From a bacterium (lineage in GTDB: Bacteria; Babelota; Babeliae; Babelales; Vermiphilaceae): a stretch of 14,012 bases of DNA. The DNA lies in contig DAOVGZ010000018.1 of NCBI GenBank assembly GCA_030672115.1, positions 1-14,012 of the forward strand, in the 5' to 3' direction. A model generated the notes under the pieces. The model was not told the origin of the DNA and did no database searches. It worked only from the letters and a program-made list of their open reading frames with translations. Each line of letters starts with the position of its first letter. The stretch's first letter is position 1. The position numbers and the translations under genes are program-made. Shown here in pieces: positions 1-6,193 of the stretch.

Positions 1-52
1 ATTATTCTATAAAAAGAGAATAACAAACACCCCATTAAAAAAGGGATTCATA

Positions 53-553
53 ATGAAAAAGTTGCTTATAATTGCCACTATTGCTGCGAGTTTTGGCGTA
101 AAAACTCAAATACAAGCACTGGTCAAGACTAATGTATACCTTATAAATAATTCAGGAAAAAATGCTCAAGTGGGCAAAGTTAAAATTACCGAATTAGGAA
201 AACTTCGATATCCTATAAGAGACAAAGTAATTCAATTCCCTCGAACTATTAAAGATAATGAAAAAGTGATTCTTTTTTCTATTGATAGAGATCAAAATAT
301 CGGCGAAATGTTTTGGACAACAAACTATACTTTAATAAGAACAACTGTAAATGATATGTCTTTACAAGCAACATCTCAAGTTGATGGTGCCAATTTTTTG
401 AAAAGCAAATTCTCTATGTTCTATAGCTTCCCAAAAAAGCCTGGTCAAGCTGGCTATGTTACATTTCCAATTTTTGAAAAAAATGGCATAAGAATTATAG
501 AAAAAAGTAAACCTTTAACTGCTTATAAAGACATCTATATCCAACTGTATTAA
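53..553 (+). CDS. Small exported protein, paralogue A (unknown family)
   Basis: The family is not recognised. The 166-residue product has an export signal: a Lys pair, then a hydrophobic stretch (about residues 4-16) and a likely signal peptidase site after the Ala of IQA (residue 22). The mature part, about 144 residues, is rich in beta-branched and basic residues and has no Cys. It shares a scaffold with the next gene: a KTxVYLxNxS motif just after the cleavage site (residues 25-33), LFxIDRDQ (IDRDQ at 77-81) and an Ile/Tyr-rich C-terminus ending in Leu-Tyr. The two are therefore diverged tandem duplicates. An AAGGG Shine-Dalgarno lies about 8 nt before the ATG. The next gene begins 27 nt downstream, so the two are probably co-transcribed. 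A periplasmic, surface or host-directed role is inference only. The reading frame and export signal are secure; the function is unknown. Confidence 0.8.
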   Translation: MKKLLIIATIAASFGVKTQIQALVKTNVYLINNSGKNAQVGKVKITELGKLRYPIRDKVIQFPRTIKDNEKVILFSIDRDQNIGEMFWTTNYTLIRTTVNDMSLQATSQVDGANFLKSKFSMFYSFPKKPGQAGYVTFPIFEKNGIRIIEKSKPLTAYKDIYIQLY

Positions 554-580
554 ATAAAAATATTAAAAGGAGAAATTAAA

Positions 581-1069
581 ATGAAATCTATTAAAAAAAT
601 AATAACTTTTGCCATATTATTTGCGTTATACAATGCCACATCAACAACACAAGCATGGCTTAACAAAACACATGTATACCTTGTAAACAAATCAAACCGC
701 CCAATTAAAATAGGCCCTATCGTACAGCATAATTACAGAAATGAAAAAATACTCCAAAAAGGAACATTAACCGTTCCCCCTCTTGCATCTTCACCCTCTA
801 AAACCAAAACAAAACTTTTTACCATCGACAGAGATCAAGGACTTTATATGCAGAACCAAGCACGGAGAACAGATGTTACAACCAGCATAGATAACCGTTC
901 ATTAAATATAGTATCTACTGCTAGAGGAGGAATGCCAAGTGTTTTATTGATCTACCTTAATAACGAAAAAATAAATCCAAAAAAAGGCTACAATAAAAAC
1001 AATATAAAAATTTACAGTTATTATCAGTTTGGCCAGTTATATCACAACATAGATATCGTTTTTTATTAA
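581..1069 (+). CDS. Small exported protein, paralogue B (unknown family)
   Basis: This is the second member of the tandem pair, 162 residues. It has a basic N-terminus (MKSIKK), a hydrophobic core (about residues 7-17) and a likely signal peptidase site after TQA (residue 25). The mature N-terminus carries the KTHVYLVNKS version of the shared motif, and IDRDQ lies at residues 82-86 within LFTIDRDQ. Overall similarity to paralogue A looks low outside these blocks, suggesting an old duplication or fast divergence. A strong AGGAG ribosome-binding site lies about 9 nt before the ATG. The TAA stop overlaps the stop of the opposing gene by 4 bp, so the genes converge with no room for a separate terminator. 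No catalytic motif is evident. A structural, adhesive or effector-like role is possible but unsupported. Confidence 0.8.
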   Translation: MKSIKKIITFAILFALYNATSTTQAWLNKTHVYLVNKSNRPIKIGPIVQHNYRNEKILQKGTLTVPPLASSPSKTKTKLFTIDRDQGLYMQNQARRTDVTTSIDNRSLNIVSTARGGMPSVLLIYLNNEKINPKKGYNKNNIKIYSYYQFGQLYHNIDIVFY

Positions 1070-2079
1070 TTGTTTGACCAAACATAAATGTATGCTTTAC
1101 CCGTTTTTTTATCTTTATCCAAAAAAAATGCTATGGTTTTTTTTTCTTTTTCCATAGCATAACTGATAAGGTTAGCAAGGCCACGCCGAGCCTCTTGGCA
1201 CTTACCCAAGTCTGAACTAATAATAATTTTTGGTGGCTGTATTTTTTTTTCTTCACACTCTGCAAGAAAATCTTCAACATAGCTGTACAAATGAAGCTTG
1301 ACCGTGGCTCTTGGATAAGCATTTTTTAAAAACCTAAGCATTTGCTTAAAACTTTCATGTGACCACCGCATATCAAGCAATACTTTAGAACCATAGCAAC
1401 ATTTTTTAAACAACTGCAAAAAATCTGTTGTGGCTAAATCTATCTGCATGATCCCGCGCTGGACTAAACAATCTATATATTCTTCATGCATAGGATCAAT
1501 AAAATAAAAATCAATTTGAGCATCTGGGTTTTTTTCCAGAACATTTGTTAAAATAACAAGATCCTGAAAGGCAAAGCCACCTCCAACATTGACATATCCT
1601 TGAACAACTTCTTGTGCAATTTTTTTTTCAAAATAGTTGCGCGCCCTACGTCCTAAATCTGTTGTTCGATTTAATAAACATTCATTACATTCAGCAAGAG
1701 AAAAAACTGGACAATCCTGCTGTAAAGTCAAAAAAACATCGAGATCAAAAGGTAAAACATCATAAGTTTCTGGCGATAACGATTGAATCAGTTTTAAATT
1801 TTTTTCAAATAATAAATCAGGATTATGTAAAACAAGGTCACGCAAACCATCGATACAAGTCTTGGTTAAACTAAAATCTTGAGCGCTATAATATAACTCA
1901 ACACCTTGCAATGGAACAATATCATTACAATCTTCCCAAGAAAATAAGTTTTCCCATTCTTGGTAGTAAAACTCAATATCAGACTCTGCAACAACTTTTT
2001 TTGAATAATTACAAAATAACGATAAACCACTAAGAAAAAAAACAACAACTATACATCGAAAACTTTTTTTTGAGTACAT
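1066..2079 (-). CDS. Exported or membrane-anchored protein with a Rossmann-like motif, unknown function
   Basis: The 337-residue protein is not recognised. Residues 1-8 are basic and 9-22 form a hydrophobic signal or anchor. C23 follows it, but the preceding SLF does not fit a lipobox. The mature part has a Cys cluster (C123, C131, C134, the last two as CxxC). It also has a possible Rossmann-type nucleotide-binding core: a beta strand with a Gly triplet (VNVGGG, 163-168) followed by a helix, then a second strand ending in Asp-Pro (IDFYFIDP, 189-196). This resembles motif I and the acidic end of beta 2 in class I SAM-dependent methyltransferases, but the later motifs cannot be identified, so the fold is a suggestion. 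The Shine-Dalgarno is AGAGGG before the ATG. The gene lies just downstream of the hpf terminator and converges on paralogue B. If it is exported, a SAM-dependent reaction would be odd, so the fold may have another use. Confidence 0.75.
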   Translation of the reverse strand: MYSKKSFRCIVVVFFLSGLSLFCNYSKKVVAESDIEFYYQEWENLFSWEDCNDIVPLQGVELYYSAQDFSLTKTCIDGLRDLVLHNPDLLFEKNLKLIQSLSPETYDVLPFDLDVFLTLQQDCPVFSLAECNECLLNRTTDLGRRARNYFEKKIAQEVVQGYVNVGGGFAFQDLVILTNVLEKNPDAQIDFYFIDPMHEEYIDCLVQRGIMQIDLATTDFLQLFKKCCYGSKVLLDMRWSHESFKQMLRFLKNAYPRATVKLHLYSYVEDFLAECEEKKIQPPKIIISSDLGKCQEARRGLANLISYAMEKEKKTIAFFLDKDKKTGKAYIYVWSNN

Positions 2080-2116
2080 TCTTTTACCCTCTCTTACTGA
2101 TTATTCATTTTTTTAG

Positions 2117-2160
2117 CATAAAAAAAATAGCAACCGAATCATGAGAGTTGATTCGGTTGC
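2117..2160 (-). terminator. Rho-independent terminator after hpf
   Basis: A perfect 12-bp inverted repeat (2130-2141 with 2149-2160, 7-nt loop) contains the core GCAACCGAATCA. Read on the minus strand it is followed by a U-rich run (complement of the A run at about 2119-2128). It lies 32 bp past the hpf stop and separates hpf from the 337-residue gene. Confidence 0.88.
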
Positions 2161-2191
2161 CGTTCTTAAAATCTAAATATTGGATATTTCT

Positions 2192-2536
2192 CTAACGTTC
2201 TTTTTTAAACTCATCATGCCGTCCACACGATTTCTTTTTATCATTCAACTTTTTTTTAGATTCATGTAATTCACGATACATAACATCAATAACTCGATCT
2301 AACGTGTTATAAAAATTTGTTCCTTCATAACTTGAAATCAAACTGTAATTTGGACTTTTTATACGAAGTTCAACAAAATGATGAGCTCGTAATTTAGACG
2401 GTTTAAACATAAGATCAATATAAATCGGAGAACGTTCATTCCCTAAAAAATCAATGACTTTGGCCAATTGATCATTTGCATAATTTTCAACAGCATCTGA
2501 ATGATCAATACCCTTAAACGTAATTCTTTTATGCAT
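2192..2536 (-). CDS. hpf: Ribosome hibernation promoting factor (short HPF/RaiA family)
   Basis: The 114-residue protein matches the S30AE/HPF family. It starts with a beta strand (RITFKGIDHSDAVENYA), has the family pattern HHFVELRIKSPNYSLISSYEG in the middle and the helix NTLDRVIDVMYRELHESKKKL near the end. Known members bind the 30S decoding region during slow growth, blocking translation and promoting 70S or 100S inactive particles. The length is that of the short form: there is no C-terminal dimerisation domain as in long HPF. The last 25 residues are a charged Lys-rich tail. It is a single-gene unit with its own promoter (2589-2616) and terminator (2117-2160). The Shine-Dalgarno AAGGA is placed well before the ATG. 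RaiA versus HPF cannot be separated by eye. Confidence 0.9.
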   Translation of the reverse strand: MHKRITFKGIDHSDAVENYANDQLAKVIDFLGNERSPIYIDLMFKPSKLRAHHFVELRIKSPNYSLISSYEGTNFYNTLDRVIDVMYRELHESKKKLNDKKKSCGRHDEFKKER

Positions 2537-2588
2537 TGTTATTCCTTATCATTATTATTATCAATAAGCGCAAATAAGAACAAATAAA

Positions 2589-2616
2589 AGTATATTGAAG
2601 ATAGCAACGAAAGCAA
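2589..2616 (-). promoter_or_regulatory. Probable sigma-70-type promoter of hpf
   Basis: On the minus strand, -35 TTGCTT (2611-2616) and -10 TATACT (2589-2594) are separated by 16 nt. The predicted start is around 2582, giving a leader of about 45 nt to the hpf ATG. It lies between the der terminator and hpf, where a promoter is needed. Confidence 0.55.
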
Positions 2617-2697
2617 ATGGTTATAGACATATACCTAAAATTTTAGCTACAGGAAAAGACTCATCACAAAAATAAAAAAGCTTTTTTATTAAAAAAA

Positions 2698-2736
2698 TAC
2701 AAAAAAAGAGCTTTGGATTTTAAACCAAAGCTCTTT
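2698..2736 (-). terminator. Rho-independent terminator of the rpsB-dnaX-der block
   Basis: A perfect 12-bp inverted repeat (2705-2716 with 2725-2736, 8-nt loop) contains the core AGAGCTTTGG. On the minus strand it is followed by a run of U (complement of the A run 2701-2707). It starts 28 bp past the der stop and closes the long minus-strand block. Confidence 0.88.
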
Positions 2737-2763
2737 GGAACATACATAAATTTTTAAAAATCA

Positions 2764-4083
2764 TTAACCTTTTTTTCGAACAACAAATTTAATAGGCGCA
2801 CCTTTAAGGTCATAAACTCGTCGCATTTGATTTTCAAAATAAGCTAATTGCGAAGATCCAAACCATTTTGGCTCGTTAGCAATAATTAAAATTGCAATTG
2901 GAGAAGAACCAATTTGGCGCACACGCAAAACACGAAGTGGATTTGTTTTATGAAAAAGCTGTCTTCTGATAAGAGCTTCTTTAAATAAAATAGAAAGTTC
3001 ATCATCAGAAAAACGTTGTGAGTGTCGCTTGCAAACCTTTTGAACTTTTCTCATTACACGTCCAACATTTTTTCCATTTTTGCAAGAAATGTTGATCGTT
3101 TCAATTTTTTTAATAAGGTGCTGATATGGTTCTAAATTAAATTTCAAAGCAGCCTCACTCTCTTGAGTAACCAAGTCGCGCTTATTAAATAAAATAATCA
3201 GTGATTTATAATGCTCAAATGAATAAAATGCTAATTTTAATTCTTGATCAGCCAGCCGCCCTTGAGATGCATCAACAAGTAAAAGAACAAGATGCGCATC
3301 TTTTAACGCTTTAAAAGAACTTTTTACCATCAAGCCTTCAAGCTGTTCATTTACCGCTCGTTTACGTCTAACACCAGCAGTGTCAGTCAACAAAATATCC
3401 TCTTTGCAAAAACTTATTTTTTCCGCAACAGCTTCTCGTGTTGTACCTGGAATGTCTGCGACAATAGAACGTTCATCCTTAACCAACAAGTTCATCAATG
3501 ATGATTTTCCAACATTGGGTTTACCCAAAAGAACAACCTTACATAAAAGATTTTCATCATCATCTTTATGTTCTTTTTTTGCAGGAAGACTATTAACAGA
3601 AGCTTCTAACAAATCGGCAATTCCTGTACCATGCTGAGCAGAAATAGAAATAATAGATTTATGCCCTAAACGATCAAATTCATGAATGTTTTCTGCCGAC
3701 AAAGAACTATCAACTTTGTTTGCAATCAAAATAACTTTTGCAGAGAGAGTATGTAGGTACTTAGAAATTTCTCTATCCTCTGGCAAAATACCAATTTTTG
3801 CATCACAAACAAACAAAACAACATCCGCAGATTTAACGACATCCAATGCTTTTTTACGAACTGTTTCTAAAATCACATCATTCGTTTTGCGTAAACTAAT
3901 ACCACCGGTATCAATTAAATCAAAACTGTGCCCCTGCCAATCAACAGTATCTTTAATAAAATCTCTTGTGACACCATCATAATCAAGCGTCAAACTTTTT
4001 ACACTAACAGAAAGTCTGTTGAATAATGTTGATTTACCAACATTCATACGACCAACAATAACAATACGTGGTAAATTTTTCAT
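2764..4083 (-). CDS. der: Ribosome assembly GTPase Der (EngA)
   Basis: The 439-residue protein has the diagnostic double GTPase architecture of Der, which acts in maturation of the 50S ribosomal subunit. G domain 1 has a P-loop GRMNVGKS (11-18), DTGG (58-61) and NKVD (122-125). G domain 2 has GKPNVGKS (187-194), DTAG (234-237) and NKRD (300-303). A basic KH-like domain follows from about 350 and ends in FVVRKKG. Both P-loops and both base-specificity motifs are intact. The first P-loop carries Met where Pro is usual (GRPNVGKS in most members), a mild oddity. The ATG lies 3 nt after the dnaX stop and its GAGG ribosome-binding site is inside the end of dnaX, so translation is probably coupled. 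A terminator follows. The length is normal for the family. Confidence 0.97.
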   Translation of the reverse strand: MKNLPRIVIVGRMNVGKSTLFNRLSVSVKSLTLDYDGVTRDFIKDTVDWQGHSFDLIDTGGISLRKTNDVILETVRKKALDVVKSADVVLFVCDAKIGILPEDREISKYLHTLSAKVILIANKVDSSLSAENIHEFDRLGHKSIISISAQHGTGIADLLEASVNSLPAKKEHKDDDENLLCKVVLLGKPNVGKSSLMNLLVKDERSIVADIPGTTREAVAEKISFCKEDILLTDTAGVRRKRAVNEQLEGLMVKSSFKALKDAHLVLLLVDASQGRLADQELKLAFYSFEHYKSLIILFNKRDLVTQESEAALKFNLEPYQHLIKKIETINISCKNGKNVGRVMRKVQKVCKRHSQRFSDDELSILFKEALIRRQLFHKTNPLRVLRVRQIGSSPIAILIIANEPKWFGSSQLAYFENQMRRVYDLKGAPIKFVVRKKG

Positions 4084-4086
4084 AGA

Positions 4087-5826
4087 TTATGCCTCGTTAA
4101 TCTCGCTAAATGTTCCTGAAAAATAACGAGCAATCATAGTAGCTTTTTTCCAAACATCTGAATCAGTAATATCGATTGTTTTTCCTGCAACAAGAGTAGT
4201 GTAAGACTGAAATTTTTGTGTTCTTTTTGTTGGCCTACTAAAACATTTTTGTGTTGTGGAATTTGAAGCAGATATTTTCACATCTGGTTTTGTAATTTTT
4301 TCGATTTTTGGTTCAATTTTTTTTTGCTGACCAGTAAATTGCGGATCAAATGTAACATTTTGCGCAAAAGAATTTTGCAATAGAGGAAACCACAGTTTTT
4401 TCATTTCATTTAACGTTTCTTGAAAAAAAGCAAACTGTTTTGCAAAAGTTACTGCCAACGCTGCACGTTCTTTATCAAATGTAACAGCTGTCCCATTTTT
4501 AAATATCGAGCTAAGAAGAGGCTCTTTTAAGGCATCAAGCGAAGATAAAAAAGCTTTCCACTGAGATGAACTACCTTCTTCTTCTATTTCTTCTTCTTGA
4601 ACATCCTCATCAATGTCATCATCTAAAGAATTTTCTTCCTGGATAACTGGAGACGCTGCATTACAAGATGCAGGAGATGAGCCGGAATCGTTACTTGTTC
4701 CAGCATTTTTTTGCGTCACCTGTAAAAAAATCATTTCTAAAAGAGAGTGCTTTGCTGTCGTTTTTAAAAATAAATTTTCATAAGAATAAAACAACATTAA
4801 AATAGAATTCAATCGAGAAACCGAACAACCATGTAAAACTTTTTTAAGCGCATCAACATAATGACTAAACCATTCAGGCGTAACACCATTTGAAACCCAT
4901 AAAGCTGCTCTGAGAATTTCTATTAATTTATTCCACATAAATTCAGCTGAAAAAAGATCGAATCTAATCATTTGTAAAAACTGCAAAAGCTCTTTTGAAG
5001 ACCCCTGAATAAGAATCTCAAAAAACTTTAACATGCGTTCATCATCAATATGACCTAACACATGCAAAACAGCATCCTTAGTAACACGTCCTCGAGCAAA
5101 ACGAACCTGCTCAACAACATTCAACGCATCACGAACAGAACCTTCTGTTTCTTTTATAATTAGGTCTAAAGCAGCATCTTCATATGCAATTTTTTCTGTA
5201 TTACATACATTTTTTAAATGACCCAATAAAGGAGTATGCGCAACAGACTTAAAAAACAACCGAAAGCACCGAGATTTTACCGTATCGATAATTTTTTGTG
5301 GATCAGTTGTTGCTAAAATAAATAAAACAGATGATGGAGGTTCTTCTAAAATTTTTAAAAATGCATTAAACGCAGCTTTACTAAGCATATGCGCTTCATC
5401 AATCAGGTATATTTTTTTATTACCCATAAGAGGTAAAAGCTGAGAAGCATCAATAATCTGACGAACATTGTCAACGCCAGTATGCGAAGCTGCATCAATT
5501 TCAATAAAATCAGGATGTTTTCCGCCAAGCATCGCCTTGCAAGAAGAACATTCCAAACAAGGAACAGGTGATATTTTTGGTTTTTTACGAAAACCATCTA
5601 ACTGCTCACAATTAATTGCTGCAGCAAAAACACGCGCTGTTGTTGTTTTTCCACAACCTCGTTGACCAGAAAAAAGATATACTGGAAAATACTGATTCAA
5701 ATAAAGACTATTTTTGAGCATACGAATAGACAACTCCTGACCAACAATCTGATCGAAGTTTCTTGAACGCCATTTTCTAGCTAAATTAAGATTTGCTGTA
5801 TTCATGATTAAACTCAAAAAATCCAT
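4087..5826 (-). CDS. dnaX: DNA polymerase III subunit tau/gamma (clamp loader ATPase)
   Basis: The 579-residue product is the AAA+ motor of the clamp loader, which places the sliding clamp on primed DNA. Walker A is GQRGCGKT (54-61). Zinc-module Cys are C73, C90, C93 and C96. Walker B is LIDEAH (D143, E144), the arginine-finger SRC motif is 185-187 and sensor 2 is GSVRDAL (229-235). Domain III ends near 370, an acidic linker follows (402-417) and then a tau-type C-terminal region to 579. A second ATG at codon 8 (5805) fits the family start better, because only a few residues normally precede LARKWR. The first ATG has a GAGG site, held in a small hairpin at 5830-5842. An A7 run at codons 372-374 may allow a short gamma-like product (see findings). 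ffs lies upstream and der starts 3 nt downstream. Confidence 0.97.
   Translation of the reverse strand: MDFLSLIMNTANLNLARKWRSRNFDQIVGQELSIRMLKNSLYLNQYFPVYLFSGQRGCGKTTTARVFAAAINCEQLDGFRKKPKISPVPCLECSSCKAMLGGKHPDFIEIDAASHTGVDNVRQIIDASQLLPLMGNKKIYLIDEAHMLSKAAFNAFLKILEEPPSSVLFILATTDPQKIIDTVKSRCFRLFFKSVAHTPLLGHLKNVCNTEKIAYEDAALDLIIKETEGSVRDALNVVEQVRFARGRVTKDAVLHVLGHIDDERMLKFFEILIQGSSKELLQFLQMIRFDLFSAEFMWNKLIEILRAALWVSNGVTPEWFSHYVDALKKVLHGCSVSRLNSILMLFYSYENLFLKTTAKHSLLEMIFLQVTQKNAGTSNDSGSSPASCNAASPVIQEENSLDDDIDEDVQEEEIEEEGSSSQWKAFLSSLDALKEPLLSSIFKNGTAVTFDKERAALAVTFAKQFAFFQETLNEMKKLWFPLLQNSFAQNVTFDPQFTGQQKKIEPKIEKITKPDVKISASNSTTQKCFSRPTKRTQKFQSYTTLVAGKTIDITDSDVWKKATMIARYFSGTFSEINEA
4681..4721 (-). 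promoter_or_regulatory. Possible programmed slippage site in dnaX
   Basis: On the minus strand, codons CAA AAA AAT (372-374) contain a run of seven A (4706-4712), giving the heptamer A_AAA_AAT. A -1 ribosomal shift, or insertion of one extra A by RNA polymerase, leads to Cys-Trp-Asn-Lys and a TAA (4691-4693). The product would be about 378 residues and end just after domain III. Upstream is AGGTGA (4716-4721), complementary to the 16S anti-Shine-Dalgarno region. Directly downstream is a 7-bp stem (4698-4704 with 4681-4687, 10-nt loop, one G-U pair). The stem starts with no spacer, closer than in known -1 frameshift signals, so use of the site is uncertain. Confidence 0.45.
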
Positions 5827-5883
5827 TTTGGCCTCGAAGGCCTAACCGGACAAGTCTTTTTATATACTTTTAAAACAGAAAGA

Positions 5884-5969
5884 GGGGAAGTGCATACAGG
5901 AAAGAAGTCACTTTTGCTGCTTCCTTTCGGACCTGACAAAGTAAGCGACGATTCCTTACCCACTTCCCC
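5884..5969 (-). ncRNA. ffs: Signal recognition particle RNA (small 4.5S-like)
   Basis: The minus strand carries the conserved SRP domain IV hairpin: GTCAGGTCC, a GAAA (GNRA-type) loop, then GGAAGCAGC (5916-5937). Outer ends pair as a closing stem, GGGGAAGTG at the 5' end (5961-5969) with CACTTCCCC at the 3' end (5884-5892). The RNA is thus about 86 nt, a minimal form without an Alu domain. With the Ffh protein it targets nascent membrane proteins such as the NTT transporters encoded nearby. A consensus TATAAT (5985-5990) lies 16 nt upstream of the mature 5' end. No clear terminator separates it from dnaX, so read-through and processing are likely. The exact ends are inferred from the pairing. 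Confidence 0.93.
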
Positions 5970-5984
5970 AATTTTTTATTCATA

Positions 5985-6010
5985 ATTATACGAAATAAAT
6001 TCTTATTTCG
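5985..6010 (-). promoter_or_regulatory. Possible promoter of ffs with an adjoining palindrome
   Basis: A perfect TATAAT -10 box lies at 5985-5990 (minus), placing a start near 5978, about 9 nt before the SRP RNA closing stem. No good -35 box is visible at 16-18 nt. The space directly upstream of the -10 is a perfect 8-bp inverted repeat, CGAAATAA with a 4-nt centre (5991-6010). It could be an operator, or a processing or weak termination hairpin of the upstream rpsB-tRNA transcript. Confidence 0.45.
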
Positions 6011-6068
6011 CGCTTAAAAATCTTTCAAACTCACTACCAAATTAATAATGAAAAATTTTAGCAAAACA

Positions 6069-6160
6069 TGGTGGAGAGAGAGGGATTCGAACCCTCGATG
6101 CCCTTTTCAGGACATACACGATTTCCAATCGTGCTCTTTCGACCACTCAGACACCTCTCC
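6069..6160 (-). tRNA. tRNA-Ser (anticodon GGA)
   Basis: A 92-nt class II tRNA on the minus strand. The 5' acceptor GGAGAGG pairs with TCTCTCC (one G-U). The D arm contains GAGTGGTCGAAAGAG. The anticodon stem CACGA/TCGTG encloses loop TTGGAAA with anticodon GGA (complement of 6124-6126). There is a long variable arm (TGTCC/GGGCA), and the T arm is GAGGG TTCGAAT CCCTC. The discriminator A and the CCA end are encoded. It reads UCC and UCU serine codons. The gene starts 33 nt after the rpsB stop with no visible promoter, so it is probably processed from the rpsB transcript. Plus-strand open frames across this region are artefacts. Confidence 0.97.
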
Positions 6161-6193
6161 AAAAAATTTCAACTTTGCAACTTACAAAAAAAA

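Noticed and set aside
3..22. TATTCT/AGAATA inverted repeat at the left edge
   Set aside because: It is a six-base A-T-rich match with no T run, and the upstream context is missing, so it may be chance.
1131..2048. Secondary open frames within the 337-residue gene (both strands)
   Set aside because: They lack ribosome-binding sites and have low-complexity products. The main frame has a signal segment and a good Shine-Dalgarno.
2674..2687. A6-GC-T6 palindrome as a second terminator
   Set aside because: The stem is almost all A-T and is not linked to a gene end. The 12-bp stem at 2705-2736 is a much better terminator for der.
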